From: Chlorops oryzae
Lineage: Eukaryota; Arthropoda; Insecta; Diptera; Chloropidae
Assembly: GCA_020466095.1 (NCBI GenBank)
Contig: CM035806.1
Coordinates: forward strand, 149,301,667-149,365,666
Reading direction: 5' to 3'
DNA: 64,000 nt
The notes under the pieces are model-generated. The model was not told the DNA's origin. It saw only the letters and a program-made list of their open reading frames with translations, and did not search any database. Positions 1-12,497 of the stretch are shown one piece after another. Each line of letters starts with the position of its first letter. Position 1 is the first letter of the stretch. Made by a program: the position numbers and the translations under genes.

Positions 1-222
1 AAAAAACTGTATACAAACAGACGGACAGACAGACGGACAGACCGACAGACAGACGGGACATGTCGGACAAATCGAATCTCTTGGTGACGCTGATCATTTC
101 TATACAAACTTTTGTTTGGTCTATATCGACTGGTTATGGGTGTTACATACAACCACACAAACGCAATATATCCTCGACACAGAGTGTGTCGGGTATAAAA
201 ATTATACCACATAACCTTCCAA
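1..222 (+). repeat. 3' end of dispersed repeat family R
   Basis: This is the last part of a repeat that recurs at about 27.5-28.3, 44.7-45.3, 47.8-48.4 and 53.8-57.1 kb. Shared landmarks are the cagacggacagac run, the 'aaatcgaatctc..ggtgacgctgatcatttc' stretch and the end tgtgtcgggtataaaaa. It has no coding capacity. The left part lies outside the window. Confidence 0.8.
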
Positions 223-2094
223 ATTGGAGTTGTTTTAAATGCTGAAAAGATCAAAACATTAGTGGTGGGATTCAAGCAGCTTCGCATATTTTACGAAATG
301 ATAAATGAGCTGCAAAATTTTGTATGGGAAAAATTTTACGAAACGTGACCCATGGGTTTCCCATGGGTTTTTCCCGAAAAAGGATGAAATTTTTATATGA
401 ATAAACACAAATTTTTTTATGTGTCTACGAAGGGTGGTTCATTCGACGTTGAAAATTGACGATCGCAATATTTACGAAGACATTTTGCGAGCCTGCATGA
501 CGGCAGCTATTGTCTTCCAATTGGAAGGAGTTAGCCGTCACATAATGTTAAAAAGGTTCCAACTCGCCCTCTTCCAATTGGAGTGCGGCTGTAAGGTTAG
601 ACCAGTTCAAAAACATCGTCTCCCAATTACAATTGTTTTAACGAAATAAAAGATTCAATAGTATTATTTTCCCAATTGGAAATGATTATGAGATTCAAAA
701 TTTCAAAAGAAATTCTTTTCTAATAAGACTTCAATAGACTCGTTACATTTAGTTCACTTAAACATTATCATACTGTTGTCCTTTGCATACATACAAATTG
801 TTATTCGTTCATATACCTTTGTACGTGCCATTTCCTGCTGGCATAAAACATTCAAATAGAAAAATTTACAAAAAGCTATAAATTACAAAGCACGCTAGCC
901 GCCGACTCCGGCTATTATCAGAATTCATAATATAATTAGAATTTTCCTTATCCTAGAGAATTTCGAATGGCTCCAATAAGCCTCCGAATTTCCTCCGAAA
1001 CGCCATTTGTCCGCACTCCACCGTCCAAGTTCATAAAACGATTCGACAAATTAATATTGAGATTTATGTTTTAATGGGATTTCGCTTTTAGCATTTCGCA
1101 TTTCGCATTTGAGATTTGAGATTTTCACCCAAATATGGAAACGAAAATGCTTTGGCCCCTCATTCCGGCATATGACATATAATTCGATTCAATCCCAATA
1201 CAATCACAATCGGACCGAGTCGAACCGAACCGAACCGAATCGAATTGAATCGAGTCAAATCAGAAGTGAAGTCCACAACGTGTTTGCGTGGGTATTCGTT
1301 CGGGCGAGGTGAATGAGTAGCGTACGCTTTTAATTATTGCTCAGCCGCAGTTGCTTATTCAATTTGACGATTAAATGCTGACATGACCCATACAAGGCAA
1401 CAAAACTAATAACAACAACAATACGTGCGTGCGTGTGTGTGACAATGATGTTCTACGTGGGGGCACTACTGGGAACACAAAATCATTTTGTATCCCAAAT
1501 CTGAAATCCCAAATCTCAACAAGAAATAATCATCATTGTCATATGAATGGGCAAAGCATTTTACATAATTGCTTATACGAGGGATGTTCGAAAAGAAATA
1601 ATACATAATCCCAAATGAATTCTCTACAATTAGTTCGTCATAAAACGATGGCCGACTTTCTGTTTGAAGCTAATCTTTTTTTTTCATTATTTTTGCCAAT
1701 TTAAATTATCTTCGTCCTCTTAAAATTTAGGTCAAATGGAAACCCTTAATCGCTCTCGTTAAAAAAAAGAAGAAAATTTATTATTTCCCAAGACAGCGAA
1801 CTTTTTGACTGGCTCTCTTAACTCATTGCAAATCATCGTCAAGTCAATTAGAAATCCTAATTTCAATTATACTTCAAGTTAAGGTCAAGTCATATTTTGG
1901 CTACATAAATAGTCGAAACTGCTCAATTTCATACGCAAACACACACAAATGAGTATAACCTGAAACATTCCCAGTTAGAAAAGTCACATCACGTGTATAT
2001 CTTGTTATATGTATGTATGTACATAATTAGCATGAAGAAGCAACTCTCTTCTGAACAATGTCAATACGAACGAATGGATTTCCTGACAGTAACA
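223..2094. other. Intergenic, no gene seen
   Basis: AT-rich DNA without a convincing exon. It holds several CCAATTGG palindromes (514-527, 571-583, 671-680), a short GAACC/GAATC run near 1217-1260, and at about 1577 a stretch (cgagggatgttcgaaaag) that looks like a mariner terminus without a partner. Confidence 0.6.
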
Positions 2095-2893
2095 AAGGTT
2101 CTCTCTCTCACTCATCTTTCTCAATACGCGAACTATTTCTCTGCTTCTAACTCATTCATCTCTCTCTTAAATCCTCATCTCTCATTATACCCTTCATTAT
2201 CATCATTCTCCTCTCTCTCTCACTCTACTCTCCATCTCTCTCCCCCACTATCTACCCTACTCTCCCTCTCGTCCTCCTCTCCTCCTTCTCTCTCCTCTCT
2301 CTCACTCTCTCTCCTCACTCTCTCTCTTCATCACTCTCTCCCTCTCTACAGTCTCTCTCCCTCCTCTCTCCTCCTCTCTCTCCCTCTCTCTCCTCTCTCT
2401 CCCTCTCTCTCCTCCCCTCTCTCTCCCTCTCTCCCCTCTCTCCCCTCTCTCCCCTCTCTCTCCCTCTCTCCCTCTCTCCTCTCTCCCCTCTCCTCCCTCT
2501 CTCCTCCCCTCTCTTCATCTCTTCTCCCTCTCTCACCCTCTCTCACCTCTCTCCCTCCTCTCTACACCCTCCCCTCTCTCCCCTCTCTCTCCCTCTCTCC
2601 CTCTCTACCCTCTCTCCCCTCTCTCAACCTCTCTACCCTCTCTCACCCTCTTCTCACTCTCTCTGACACTCTCTCTGACACTCTCTCTGACACTCTCTCT
2701 CTCTCACTCTCTCTGACTCTCTCTCTGACTCTCTCTCTCTCTGACTCTCTCTCTGACTCTCTCTCTGACTCTCTCTCTCTGACTCTCTCTCACTCTCTCC
2801 CACTCTCTCCCACTCTCTCCCATTCTCTCCCACTCTATCCCACTCTCTCTCACTCTCATTCCCACTCTCACTCTCTCCCACTCGCTCTTACAC
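2095..2893. repeat. CT-rich polypyrimidine tract
   Basis: About 0.8 kb of nearly pure C/T on the plus strand. It is built from CTCTCT, CTCTCTCC and, near 2650-2780, CTCTCTGA units. It creates long open frames rich in Ser/Leu/Pro on one strand and Arg/Glu on the other, which are artefacts of composition. Confidence 0.95.
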
Positions 2894-3470
2894 CTTCCAC
2901 TCTCGAATTTTCTTATAAGAATTATAGTATCCTTTTTTCTTTTAATTGTTGAATATTCTATAAAATTCCATACAATTGAAGGGCAATAGAGAATGGGAAT
3001 GAATTTCACTGATGACGAATTTGTCATTCAGCAGAAAATTTCCTGCTGGGCATTCACAAAAGTCATAATCATACAATGTTCGTACATTCATATAAAGTAC
3101 ACGTTTTCGGGAATAGAGCTCGTAAATCGCATAATTAAGCTGCTTATTAGACCCTTTCGAATTAAGTAGCTTGCGATGTTTGTAGACCAGAAATCGTACA
3201 ACATATTTATGTGCTCTCACTTGTGTCTGTGTGTGTGTGCGTGTGCTTGTCGTCTTAAACGCATGCATGTTTATATAATTCATCCATATGTGCAACGATT
3301 AAGCTTGATTTGACTTGACTAATAACAATAAACTTGAGGCGATTATGACACTGAATTTGGGCATGCTTTGCAATGGTAGGTATGTAGGAAATATTTATTG
3401 CATACAGGGTATAAATGAAATATTTCCAAACGAGCTTCATAAGGTAAGAGAAAAGTTACTGCTGGAAAAA
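2894..3470. other. Intergenic, with an orphan CCCAGC terminus
   Basis: No gene is seen. At 3037-3050 the sequence aatttcctgctggg is the inverted terminus (CCCAGCAGGAAAT) of the CCCAGC element family described below. Just inside it (3015-3030) lies a gatgac/tgtcat pair as in that family. No matching left end is visible nearby, so this is a solo or decayed end. Confidence 0.5.
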
Positions 3471-4241
3471 AGGCGATAACCAGTGTAATAGAAAAAAATT
3501 GAAATTCAGCACCCAAAAGTATGCTTATAAATATACTAAGAATATTTCCGCTATTAATTAAAAGGTCTTGCCATCTCAGGAAGGGATTTTAAAGTCTTGT
3601 TGATTTTTGAATAGGTACTACCCTAAAATACTGCAGAATTCGATTTTTCGGTTTCTATTGCGCAGTGTCTTTGGAATATCCTTGAAAACTCCCTTTTTAA
3701 CAACAAAACGTAAGTGCACATACCTAGAAGCCCGCCCTCTTGACTGGCTCAGGACCCTTTAATTTTGAAGATTGTTTAATAAAAAATCTCTTGAGTCTTT
3801 TTCGCGCCCACTTGATAATGATCAGGGCTCGGATTTTGTTCACTTTTATAAATCTAAAGCATACTTTATGGAGCGAAAAATATTTCTTACCAACATTTTG
3901 CGAATAAGTTTAGCGAATTTGAACTTCAAACCACTTTTCTAACTTCAAAAAAATTCTTATTGAAATTCAAAAGCGATCTGAAACTTAACTTTATGCGAGT
4001 TGAACAAAATTTTTACTCCATAAAGTATGCTTTAAATTTATAAAAGTCAACAAAATCTGAGTCCTGATAACGATTTTAAATTCGAACGGAGACTTGGAAA
4101 ATAACTGCGCTGATCTTTGTAAGGCTTTTATTACTAGGCTCCCTTTATATTTGCTTAAATTTATATAAATTGGGATGTTTTTTTTTTTAATATTTGAAAG
4201 CATACCCTCAGGTGTCGAATTTAAATACTTTATGTTGCCTA
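3471..4241. mobile_element. Long, decayed member of MITE family M1
   Basis: The left part (attgaaattcagcacccaaa then agtatgc) and the inverted right end (ggcaacataaagtatttaaa then ttcgacacc) match the termini of the 259-bp M1 MITEs at 14.5 and 26.1 kb. The outer left boundary is weak. A hAT MITE is nested inside at 3823-4066. Confidence 0.5.
3823..4066. mobile_element. hAT-type MITE with 8-bp TSD
   Basis: A 244-bp palindromic element. Its arms are about 50 bp, starting CAGGGCTCGGATTTTG and ending CAAAATCTGAGTCCTG. It is flanked by near-identical 8-mers, ataatgat on the left and ataacgat on the right (7 of 8). The 8-bp duplication and the CAG terminus are typical of hAT. There is no coding content. 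Confidence 0.75.
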
Positions 4242-4789
4242 AGCGATAAATGTTGAAAAGAAACAAAAAAAAATGACCCCAAGTAGCTTAATATAAATTT
4301 TCGGGTACACAATTAAGAAGTTGAAAAGGGAATTTCGTCCACGTTTCAGTCAGTCCAAACTGAGATCTGAACAAATCGTCAATAATAACCATCGACGGAA
4401 ATTTTACAACCACATTCCTAGCTATTTCCCTTCGGCTGTAACGTTTCATATACTTATAAATACGAGCGAATGTATGTATGTAGCTCCTGACCACAATTGT
4501 CAAAAGTTGCTAAAAGCTAATTAGCCAAATAGATAGTTTCCGGATGCTTTGTGGAGGGGATTAATGTGCCCGGTGGGGAATTTCCGTTGGAGTCGAAGTC
4601 GTTTGTTCTAAAGTTTTTCGTATGTCAACAAAATTTCCTGTTGAAATTACGACACCGCAACGTAAACAAATTTACTAAATTATACGGCAATTGTCTTTTA
4701 TTCAATTAAGACGCTTCCGCTGACTCTTCTGGTGTACATATTTCCACATCGTATTCCATTCATTTTGAACGCCATTTTTTTAAATATTT
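4242..4789. other. Intergenic, nothing recognised
   Basis: AT-rich sequence with short open frames on both strands that overlap each other, none with recognisable protein motifs. Confidence 0.5.
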
Positions 4790-5450
4790 TTTTAATTTAT
4801 TTTCTCTTTTTTAGTTTTGGTAAAATGGTCGGGGGAGTAGGGCTACTGTAGCGACAAACTTATTTCCATCGTATCCATTTGTCGAGGCATTGGGTTTTGA
4901 GATTCATACGTTAGAGGAGTATACTTTTTGGCGTTGGCTATCTTTTAATTTGGCAGCCAAAAGATGGACGATGTTTTTCTTGGATTTTGAATGCGTGTCA
5001 CCGCAATCGCAGGGACGCAATGATGACGAAGTTCTTGGGTAAAAAAAAATTCTTGAGATAAAACGAAAAACAATTTACTACAATATGAAGTTTTAGTTCA
5101 ATGAGAGCGCTGCTTTTGACATATTTCCAAGAACATTTGAAATGTTTTTTTTTAGTTTCATAAATGGTACGAAATGGCGGGCCCTAAGGGCTACTTGGAC
5201 AAAACTATTTCATTCGTACCGATCTTGTCAGCATTGGGTGAGATTATAGTTAGGTTTACTATTGTTGTATGTTTTAGTCAGCAGTGGCATGTTTATGGTT
5301 TTGAATCGGTCACCAATGACGACTGTAATAGACGAAGCCTTCTTTGTACAAAAAAATTTGAGTAAAGCAAATAAACATTTAACAAAGTACTTGCACACTA
5401 TTTCTAAAAAATTAAATTTTTTTTAGTTTCATAATGGTAAAAACCCAAGC
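4790..5450 (+). repeat. Decayed tandem repeat, about 0.3-kb units
   Basis: Three similar starts, a T-rich run then 'ttttagttt' then 'atggt', occur near 4808, 5150 and 5425. The first two units stay alignable for about 200 bp (gggctact..gacaaa..atttc..tcgta, then gcattgggt..gagatt). The second unit carries a 63-codon open frame (5174-5365) reading GYLDKTISFVPILSALGEI. The first reads GYCSDKLISIVSI before breaking. Each unit begins like a splice acceptor, so the units could be eroded paralogous exons or simply a repeat. The product is unknown. Confidence 0.4.
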
Positions 5451-6796
5451 TTTTGAATACAAAGTATTGACACTATTCTAGCAAACAGCTAGTTAAATTG
5501 TATTTATAAGGCAATTAAAGTTTTGCGCAACCGACTGTAAAACCACAAAAAAACCAATCAAAGATACACTAAACGTCAAAAATCTTGTCGTCAATAAAAG
5601 CAATTTTTATACGACTTTTGAACTAATTGACAACTTTAATAAGTTATATTGAAATTGTCTAAAATATAAAAAAAAATTGCATTTAATTTTCTGTTTATTT
5701 AGGTTACAGTTTGTGGGCCCCACCTGGTCCATCCTATAGTACGACCCTGTAAACATGTATATAAATACATATGTTTAAGAACTAAGATAAACTAGATGGC
5801 TTAAAACAACCCTGCAGTAATTGAGTCGGTCAAGTTCCTAAAAAGGACTGGCCTTTGACCAGTCCAAATCCTACCGGTTATGTTATGGCAGTTGCTCCAT
5901 CGAATTCGGCTAGACGACGGTCGGTAGTAAACGGGTTGGTTTAAGGGTAGTCTGTAAATGACACTTTCATCAATTTAGAATATACATACTTATGTATATA
6001 AGAAATTTGTTTTTATATTTTCCTTATTTGACTAGCCTAAAACCAGACAAAATTACGACAATTGACCCAAAAAAAATGATCAGTCGTTTTGCGGCCTAGT
6101 CCCTCTCCAATGACAGGCTCATGTTAAAAAGATCAGTTGAATACATTAAAAGTGGAATTATGAGGGGATTAGTTCTGGTAACATGAAGTACTGACCGTAA
6201 GCTACACTTGGGTCAGTCTCATATTACTGCAGGGAAGCGACATTGTTACCACTAGATCTATGACACAGACACACACACATACACATGCTTCGAACACATA
6301 TACACACATATCAGGTCTTGCTTGACAAAAATTGGACAATGATGCCCGAAAACCACTCACAAAGCTTTTAGTATCTTCTCCTTCTGCTGCTACTTCTTCT
6401 TCTTCTTTCACAAATTTCTCTTCATTTTGCTTCTTTCTTTCCTTGAATTTTCCTTATCGTCTCCATTTTTACTCTTGTTTTGATATATTTTTTGTTGTTG
6501 CTTTAAATATGCATTTTATAAGTGGCAGTTGGGTTAAGGCACTGAAGGCGAGTCGAAAAACGAGGGGTAAAGAAAGTGCGAGAGAGATAAAATGGAAGCG
6601 GCAAAAGAAACAAGAACTTTGTGTGGCTTTCACATGTGTTAATTGAATTAGAATAGCTTCGAGAACGAACGTGTAATGTCTCTTTATTTGGTTCGCTCTC
6701 TTTTACTCTTCTTTAAGTTCTATCTTTCCTTGTCGTCTTGTCTAATGACGACAGGAAACTTTACGAACGTATGGAGTCATACATACACGCTTGAGG
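5451..6796. other. Intergenic, nothing recognised
   Basis: No supported gene. There is a CA-rich patch at 6265-6310. The open frames at 6202-6411 (minus) and 6332-6646 (plus) overlap in antisense and are low in complexity. Confidence 0.5.
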
Positions 6797-6824
6797 ACAC
6801 ACACACACACACACACACACACAA
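6797..6824. repeat. (AC)n microsatellite
   Basis: About 14 uninterrupted AC dinucleotides. Confidence 0.95.
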
Positions 6825-7982
6825 GCACTTGGGCAGACGTGTTTTCACAGGATTGTTAAGTCACTCGGCCTGACAAATTGAAATGTTGTAAGAAATATGG
6901 ACCTTTTAACGTTTTAAATGGGATCTAAACGGTATTTTTGTTATTCCAGTACAGTTGCCAAGCAATAGTGTATAGATTGATGATAGCCATGCATTTGTGT
7001 GTGTGTCTCTTAATTAAGTGCATACACACATTTGTATATTAGCATGAATTTTGCTTTAAAGGAGTAAAATTTTGTGTGTCTTAGATGAGGGTTCGGCACA
7101 TAATCGAGGACACAATGGAGGATCCAAAGCAATCCGATTATCTATTTTTTATATATAGGTACTTTCAGAAATTCTCGAATTGCCATATTTCTCGAATTTC
7201 TCGAATTTCTCTCGGGTGTTTTACTACCTCTGAGGCTGGCCTATAACAAGGCAAATAGAAAATATTTAAATTCAACTCCCAAAAGTATGCACATTAAAAT
7301 TTATAACGATTTTAATGATGAGAAATCGATTTATGTTTTGCAAGATTCATCCATTTAAAGAGTTGGATATTTGTACTGAAAGCAACTAGAGGTATTTTTT
7401 TTTAAAGAGCCACAAAAGAATTGTTTCGTAAACCAAACCGGGAAGACAACAAATAGAAAAAACAGAATTATTTAACTTCTTATTTCTCTTCTTCTCTGTT
7501 GATAAATTTTTTATCTTAGAGTAAAATTTAAAATGAAGGACAAAAAAATAAATGACCATTATGGCATTTTAGTCCCTCCTAAGGACGTGAAAAGATTGAA
7601 AACGCGTAAAAATGTTTACAAGTTGTTCATACAAAATTTGGCTTATTAATTTTAAGCCTTCATTGATTTACAAAATTTTCGACAAGTTTTTGGGCTGGAA
7701 AACGTTTAAGGAAGACCCCATTGTTTATGAAGTACTTCCTAAGTTTTACTTAACAGGATCAGTACCATTATTGTCATCCTTCATAATTTGTTTTTAGCAT
7801 AAAAAATCTGCAAAAATGTTTACGTATATAAGTACCTGATCGTCTGAAGATAATTCAAGGACTGCTGCAAAAGAACTTTCAAATAATAACGGATTTCCGT
7901 ATATTATAGGTACCTTCCATAAATGCAAGAAATTTTCAAAACGCTTTCAGTGGATCGCAGTCGGCTATATCCTTTAATTAAG
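6825..7982. other. Intergenic, with an M1-like terminus
   Basis: No gene. At about 7247-7300 the run ggcaaatagaaaatatttaa followed by attcaactcccaaaagtatg is a left terminus of MITE family M1. A matching right end is not evident. Confidence 0.5.
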
Positions 7983-8066
7983 GCGTTCGTTAGCTTAGTG
8001 GATAGTTCTTAATAGCCTCAATAGATCTCCGTTATTAAAGGCTTCAATTCATGTCAATAGGTTTTT
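7983..8066 (+). repeat. tRNA-derived SINE head (decayed)
   Basis: TAGCTTAGTGG (about 7990-8000) is a perfect pol III box A. About 50 bp downstream, GGCTTCAATTC is a degenerate box B. The spacing fits a tRNA-like promoter, but the rest does not fold as a functional tRNA. No target duplication was found. Confidence 0.4.
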
Positions 8067-9267
8067 CTTTTTTCCGCCCCCCAGTGTTTAATTACACTCA
8101 TTTAGAGGCTGAATTTATTTAGTTTGTGTTTGTCCTACTCTACGGAGCCCAAAATATTTCTTTACAGGCCTGATCAGAATATCCGAAAAGAAGAGATTTT
8201 ACATAAATTCCCTCGTATGAGAGGATCAATCAAACAAAATACCCCTTTTAACGTATTTATGTATCATGCCGGCATCCCTTGCTAAAATTGATTTGATATG
8301 GCAGCACTTGGCTTTGGAAATTCGCTCCACTACTTTGGTCCTCCATCGATACGAAGCTATTTAAATTAGTTCAGAAAAACAGGGGGATTTTTCGCTTCTT
8401 TTCGCAGCGCAATAATTCCATTATTTCGTTTTGAGGGTCGATCGGTTATTAGTTGTGCCGCAAAATTCTTGCCAATTTCAACTATTCTGCTACATATTTG
8501 CATTGCATCAATCCGAGAGGATTACAGAATTAATAAATTGGAATTTACATTAGCATTATCACAAAAGTTGTTGCCATCTCCAGAGCAGAGCAGAAGCAGA
8601 GCAAAGCAAGTATGGCATGTTTCAATGTACATAAGTATTTTTCTACCCTCGTTCTTGTTCTCGTTTTCGTTCTCGTTTTCGCTGTCCTCATTTTCATCGT
8701 ATTGAATGTAATAAAACCTGAACCAATTGTGCAATATGTTGCATGCTAACAATGACGCCTGTATACCACCACGAATTCCAATTTATCAAATCAATTGTAA
8801 TAATCATTGGAATCAACGCAAGTAAATTCTGCTAAGACCGATGTTCTTAGCACGACGCGTTTGCTGTCAATTGCAGGTGGTGCCCAAAAATTTCCTTCTC
8901 ACTTTATACGTTTGAAATATTCAGAGATTGACCCAAACCCAATCTTCTCCTCCTCCTCCTCATCATCCTGCTTCCGCTCCTAATCCGCCATCGAATTATT
9001 CGTCGGACGTTCATTATTGTATTCAAAATGCGAGTCAATCAGCTTTTGAATTTGAATCATGTCATGAAATTACTGAACGAACCTCACAATGAACGAATGA
9101 ACGAAGAAATGAATGAAAGGAGCAAATAATTTTTCGCACAATGGAGACATGGACATATGTGAGGGAGGGAATTAGTGCAAGTGCTAAAGACCCATAGAAT
9201 TAAAACAATATGAAAATTATTTCTCAAAAATTCAGAAACTTTTAAACTCCTTATTTGAAATCCATCT
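8067..9267. other. Intergenic, nothing recognised
   Basis: Mixed-composition DNA with a few trinucleotide runs (CTC near 8946). No exon, RNA gene or element boundary could be supported. Confidence 0.5.
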
Positions 9268-9411
9268 TTCCTCTCTCCCTCTCTCTCTCACTCTCTCTCT
9301 ATCCCTCTCCCGCTCTCTGTCTCTCTCTCAGTCTCTCATCTCTGTGTCTCTCTCTGTCTCTGTCTTCTGTCTCTCTCGTCTCTGTCTTTCTCTCTCTCTC
9401 TCTACTGTTTT
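9268..9411. repeat. (CT)n-rich microsatellite
   Basis: Imperfect CT/TGTCTC repeats, pyrimidine-rich on the plus strand. Confidence 0.95.
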
Positions 9412-9514
9412 CTATTCGAATTGCCTGATCCTTGAAATTTTACCTTTTAGAATTCATTAATCTTAAGCCTACTTTCATTCTCTATCGCTTCCTTCCCTTT
9501 CTCCCTGCCAGATC

Positions 9515-10125
9515 ACTTCTTTCTCCTCCTCCTTTTTCGTATCACCTTCATCTTCATCCACCTTCTCGTTTTCCTCCTAATCGTGCTCTTCATCATCGTC
9601 CTTATTATCCCCCTCATCATCCAACCAACCTCCTACACCTACAACTCTCCAACCTTCAACCTTCCCAACTCCACCCAACCTCCACATCCTCCATCCACCC
9701 AACCTACACCTCCACCTCTCATCCCCAACTCCACCCCAACTCCCCCACTCCAACCATCCTACCCAACCTCCTACCAACCTCCTACCAACCTCCTACCCAA
9801 CCTCCTACCCAACCTCCTACCCAACCTCCAACCCAATATCCTACCCAACCTCCCACCCAAACTCCTACCCAACCTCCACTTCAACCTCCACCCCAACCTC
9901 CTATCCAACCTCCTACCCAACCTCCACCTCAAACCTCCTACCCAACCTCCTACTCCCAACCTCCTACCCAACCTCCTACCCAACCTCCTACCCAACCTCC
10001 TACCCAACCTCCTACCCAACCTCCTACCCAACCTCCTACCCAACCTCCTACCCAATCTCCTACCCAACCTCCCACCCAAACTCCTACCCAAACTCCTGCC
10101 CAACCTCCCCCTAGCCTCCTGCCTT
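9515..10125. repeat. C-rich 12-bp minisatellite (CTCCTACCCAAC)n
   Basis: A pyrimidine/C-rich region grades into tandem copies of the 12-mer CTCCTACCCAAC, cleanest at 9780-9840 and 9955-10080. Because 12 is a multiple of 3, all three frames stay open and give Thr-Gln-Pro-Pro or Leu-Leu-Pro-Asn periods. These frames have no start context or flanking domain and are not taken as genes. There are almost no G residues on this strand. Confidence 0.95.
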
Positions 10126-10130
10126 ACCAC

Positions 10131-12497
10131 CTTCTCATGCTCCTCAATTTTTTCTTCAGTAGAGACAAATTAAGGGAAATCGCAAAAAACTTTGATAGAT
10201 ATGGGAATTCAAAGGAATTGTATCAGAGGCCCTTCAATGGGGCATCGATCTTTTCATTGCCATTTTGAATTTTGTTAACAGAACTTACGTTTGTGGATAT
10301 CGTCCAAAAACAGTGTCGTAATGAAAGGGTTAAAGAATTTCAAGCGCTTTTTCAACGATGCAAGCTCGCCTTGGAAAAACTTTTTTTCAAGAAATATTTC
10401 GAAAATGGGCATTTTTAATCCTAATGTATTAATAAAAGAAATAAATGAAAAAAAAATTTTTTTTTGGCAAAGACGAGCTTTTGGATGCGCTGTAAATATA
10501 ACCACGATGAAATTTTTTTCTCCAATTTCAATTGTTGGCAATACTAAAATTACTTAACCAATCCAACCACAGGACGAATGGCAAAGAGAGCGACTCGTGA
10601 AGCGTGGTTTCGATTTATTTCGAGTTTAGAAAGGAAAAAAAAAAGAAACGATTGCTTTTTTTTATTTCGCTTCCCCGCACGCCTTTTTATACTAAAGTGA
10701 AGTTGTGCTCACAAATAAATGGCCGAATGCGATACGAAAACAAAAAAAAAAAAAAAATAAGAAAAAAATCGTAGAGGCAACGCGGAAAAGAGGAAAAACC
10801 AAAGCACAACGACTGAAACTGAATCTAAATAGCATCATAAATCAGTAGACACGTCAGGAGCCAGTGCGAAACGTTGGGGGGTACAATGAGAATATGGCGA
10901 ATACATTTGGCCCGCCAAATATATTGCCAAATGCCCGAGCCAAGGCGCACACGAATATGATATATGGACGAATATTTCTCATTGGGAGGCTGCGAGGAGC
11001 TCACGTCAGCGTCAAGAGAGAGAAACGCTGAACCAAACCGAAACGAAACGAGCCGAAATGAAACGAAACGAGCTGTACTGAACTGAACTGAACTGAACAG
11101 AATTGAAAGGATCGCAGTTTGGTACTAAACGAGTTGGGTAGTATCGGGTTAGCCCCGTTTTATTTGATTCGGACCCACATACACTCTAACGGAACGCACC
11201 TCTTAACAGTGTCCGAAGATATCGGGCTTTGCCTCTACAAAACGGAAAAGCCATGCAAACTGTGTGGTCATATCCGAAACGAATAACCATGGAAATGCAG
11301 GTGAAATGAATCGATTGCGCCGGGAGACATGCACGTTCGGGACCGGCCATACCCCACATAACCGAACCACATGTGCACGAACATTCGCGTATGGAGGCGC
11401 TCGTTCGATTGGCCGAAACGGCAAAGCCAATTTCAATTTGAATATGCCGCGATTCCGTTGACGTAGCAGGAAATTGCTTTGATTGTTTTCCTTCGACGGG
11501 TGGCCACGTGAGAGAAGGCCGGCCGGCCGTCGGGTGTGTGTGGAGAAAAGGGCAGCAGTGAACGCGGCACCATCACTATTTTATCTAGCGGTCTCGTTGT
11601 ATGGGGCGTACTCTACTGCGGCCGCTATCGAAGATTTCCATTTTGTTTTGTGATTTCCCGACATGTCATTTTTCTCGATATTCTACATGATTTATTTGTG
11701 TTTTTTTTTTTTTTTTTTTGTTTCATTGCTATTCATTCCCAGTAGCTTTTCTTTTATTGGTCCACTTCGTTTTTTCGTTTTCATTTTGCCACTTTACAAA
11801 CGAAAGGACTTTAATAGAGGGAATTCAATTTCTTGTTTTCGTTCTTAAGCCAAGATTCTTGTTTAGTTTTCGAAATCTGTAGAATTTGAAAATTTTGAAA
11901 ATTGGCTTCGAATTTCTCTTAACCCGCCAACTCATATTCATATACATATATATATAAATATTGTTAATCAGCAAACAAAATGTTTGCCGCCTCAATGATG
12001 ACGCTAATGGGTTACTATTTTCGCATATCTATCTGAAAATGCCACCCATCAGACAGTGCCCGACTTGCCATCCCCTAAATTGGGGCATGGAACTAAGAAT
12101 TATTGGAGTCGTAGGTAGCCTTAAGATTTCCCTTCATGGTAATCAAAAGAATATACGCCAAATGACTGATCTTGGAGTGATGGCCAGTCGAATTTCTTTC
12201 ATTTATCTGTCCGCTATTTATTATAGAAAAAGCGGGAATTTTAGGACATAGGGATCTTTCTTCTGAACCGTTATTGTTGAAAGAGCAAACGCAGAAAAAA
12301 ATTTATTAATAGGCTTAAAGTTTAGTAAAATCGGATCTGTAGCAAATCAATCCTATCCGCTCATCTCTATAGACATGTAATCAACAAGCAATGGAATCAA
12401 AATCTCCATATAAAAATATGCTCAAAAACGTGCTGAAGTAATATACGGACGGCCCCATTGTTAATAAAACAAGAAATGAAAAAAAAAAAAAAATTTA
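10131..12497. other. Intergenic, nothing recognised
   Basis: A GC-richer island lies at about 11,200-11,620, with CpG-containing sequence that differs from its surroundings. It may be regulatory, but no start, splice pair or protein motif was found. GAAAC/GAACT pentamer runs occur at 11,037-11,100. Poly-A and poly-T runs are frequent. Confidence 0.45.

Noticed and set aside
1993..2952. 319-codon Ser/Leu/Pro-rich open frame
   Set aside because: It is the translation of the CT tract; there is no domain, and the opposite strand is equally open.
7085..7157. Possible small exon (acceptor-like tcttag, open MRVRHIIEDTMEDPKQSD, donor-like ATAG|GTACTT)
   Set aside because: The splice sites are weak, there is no homology and no neighbouring exon could be found.
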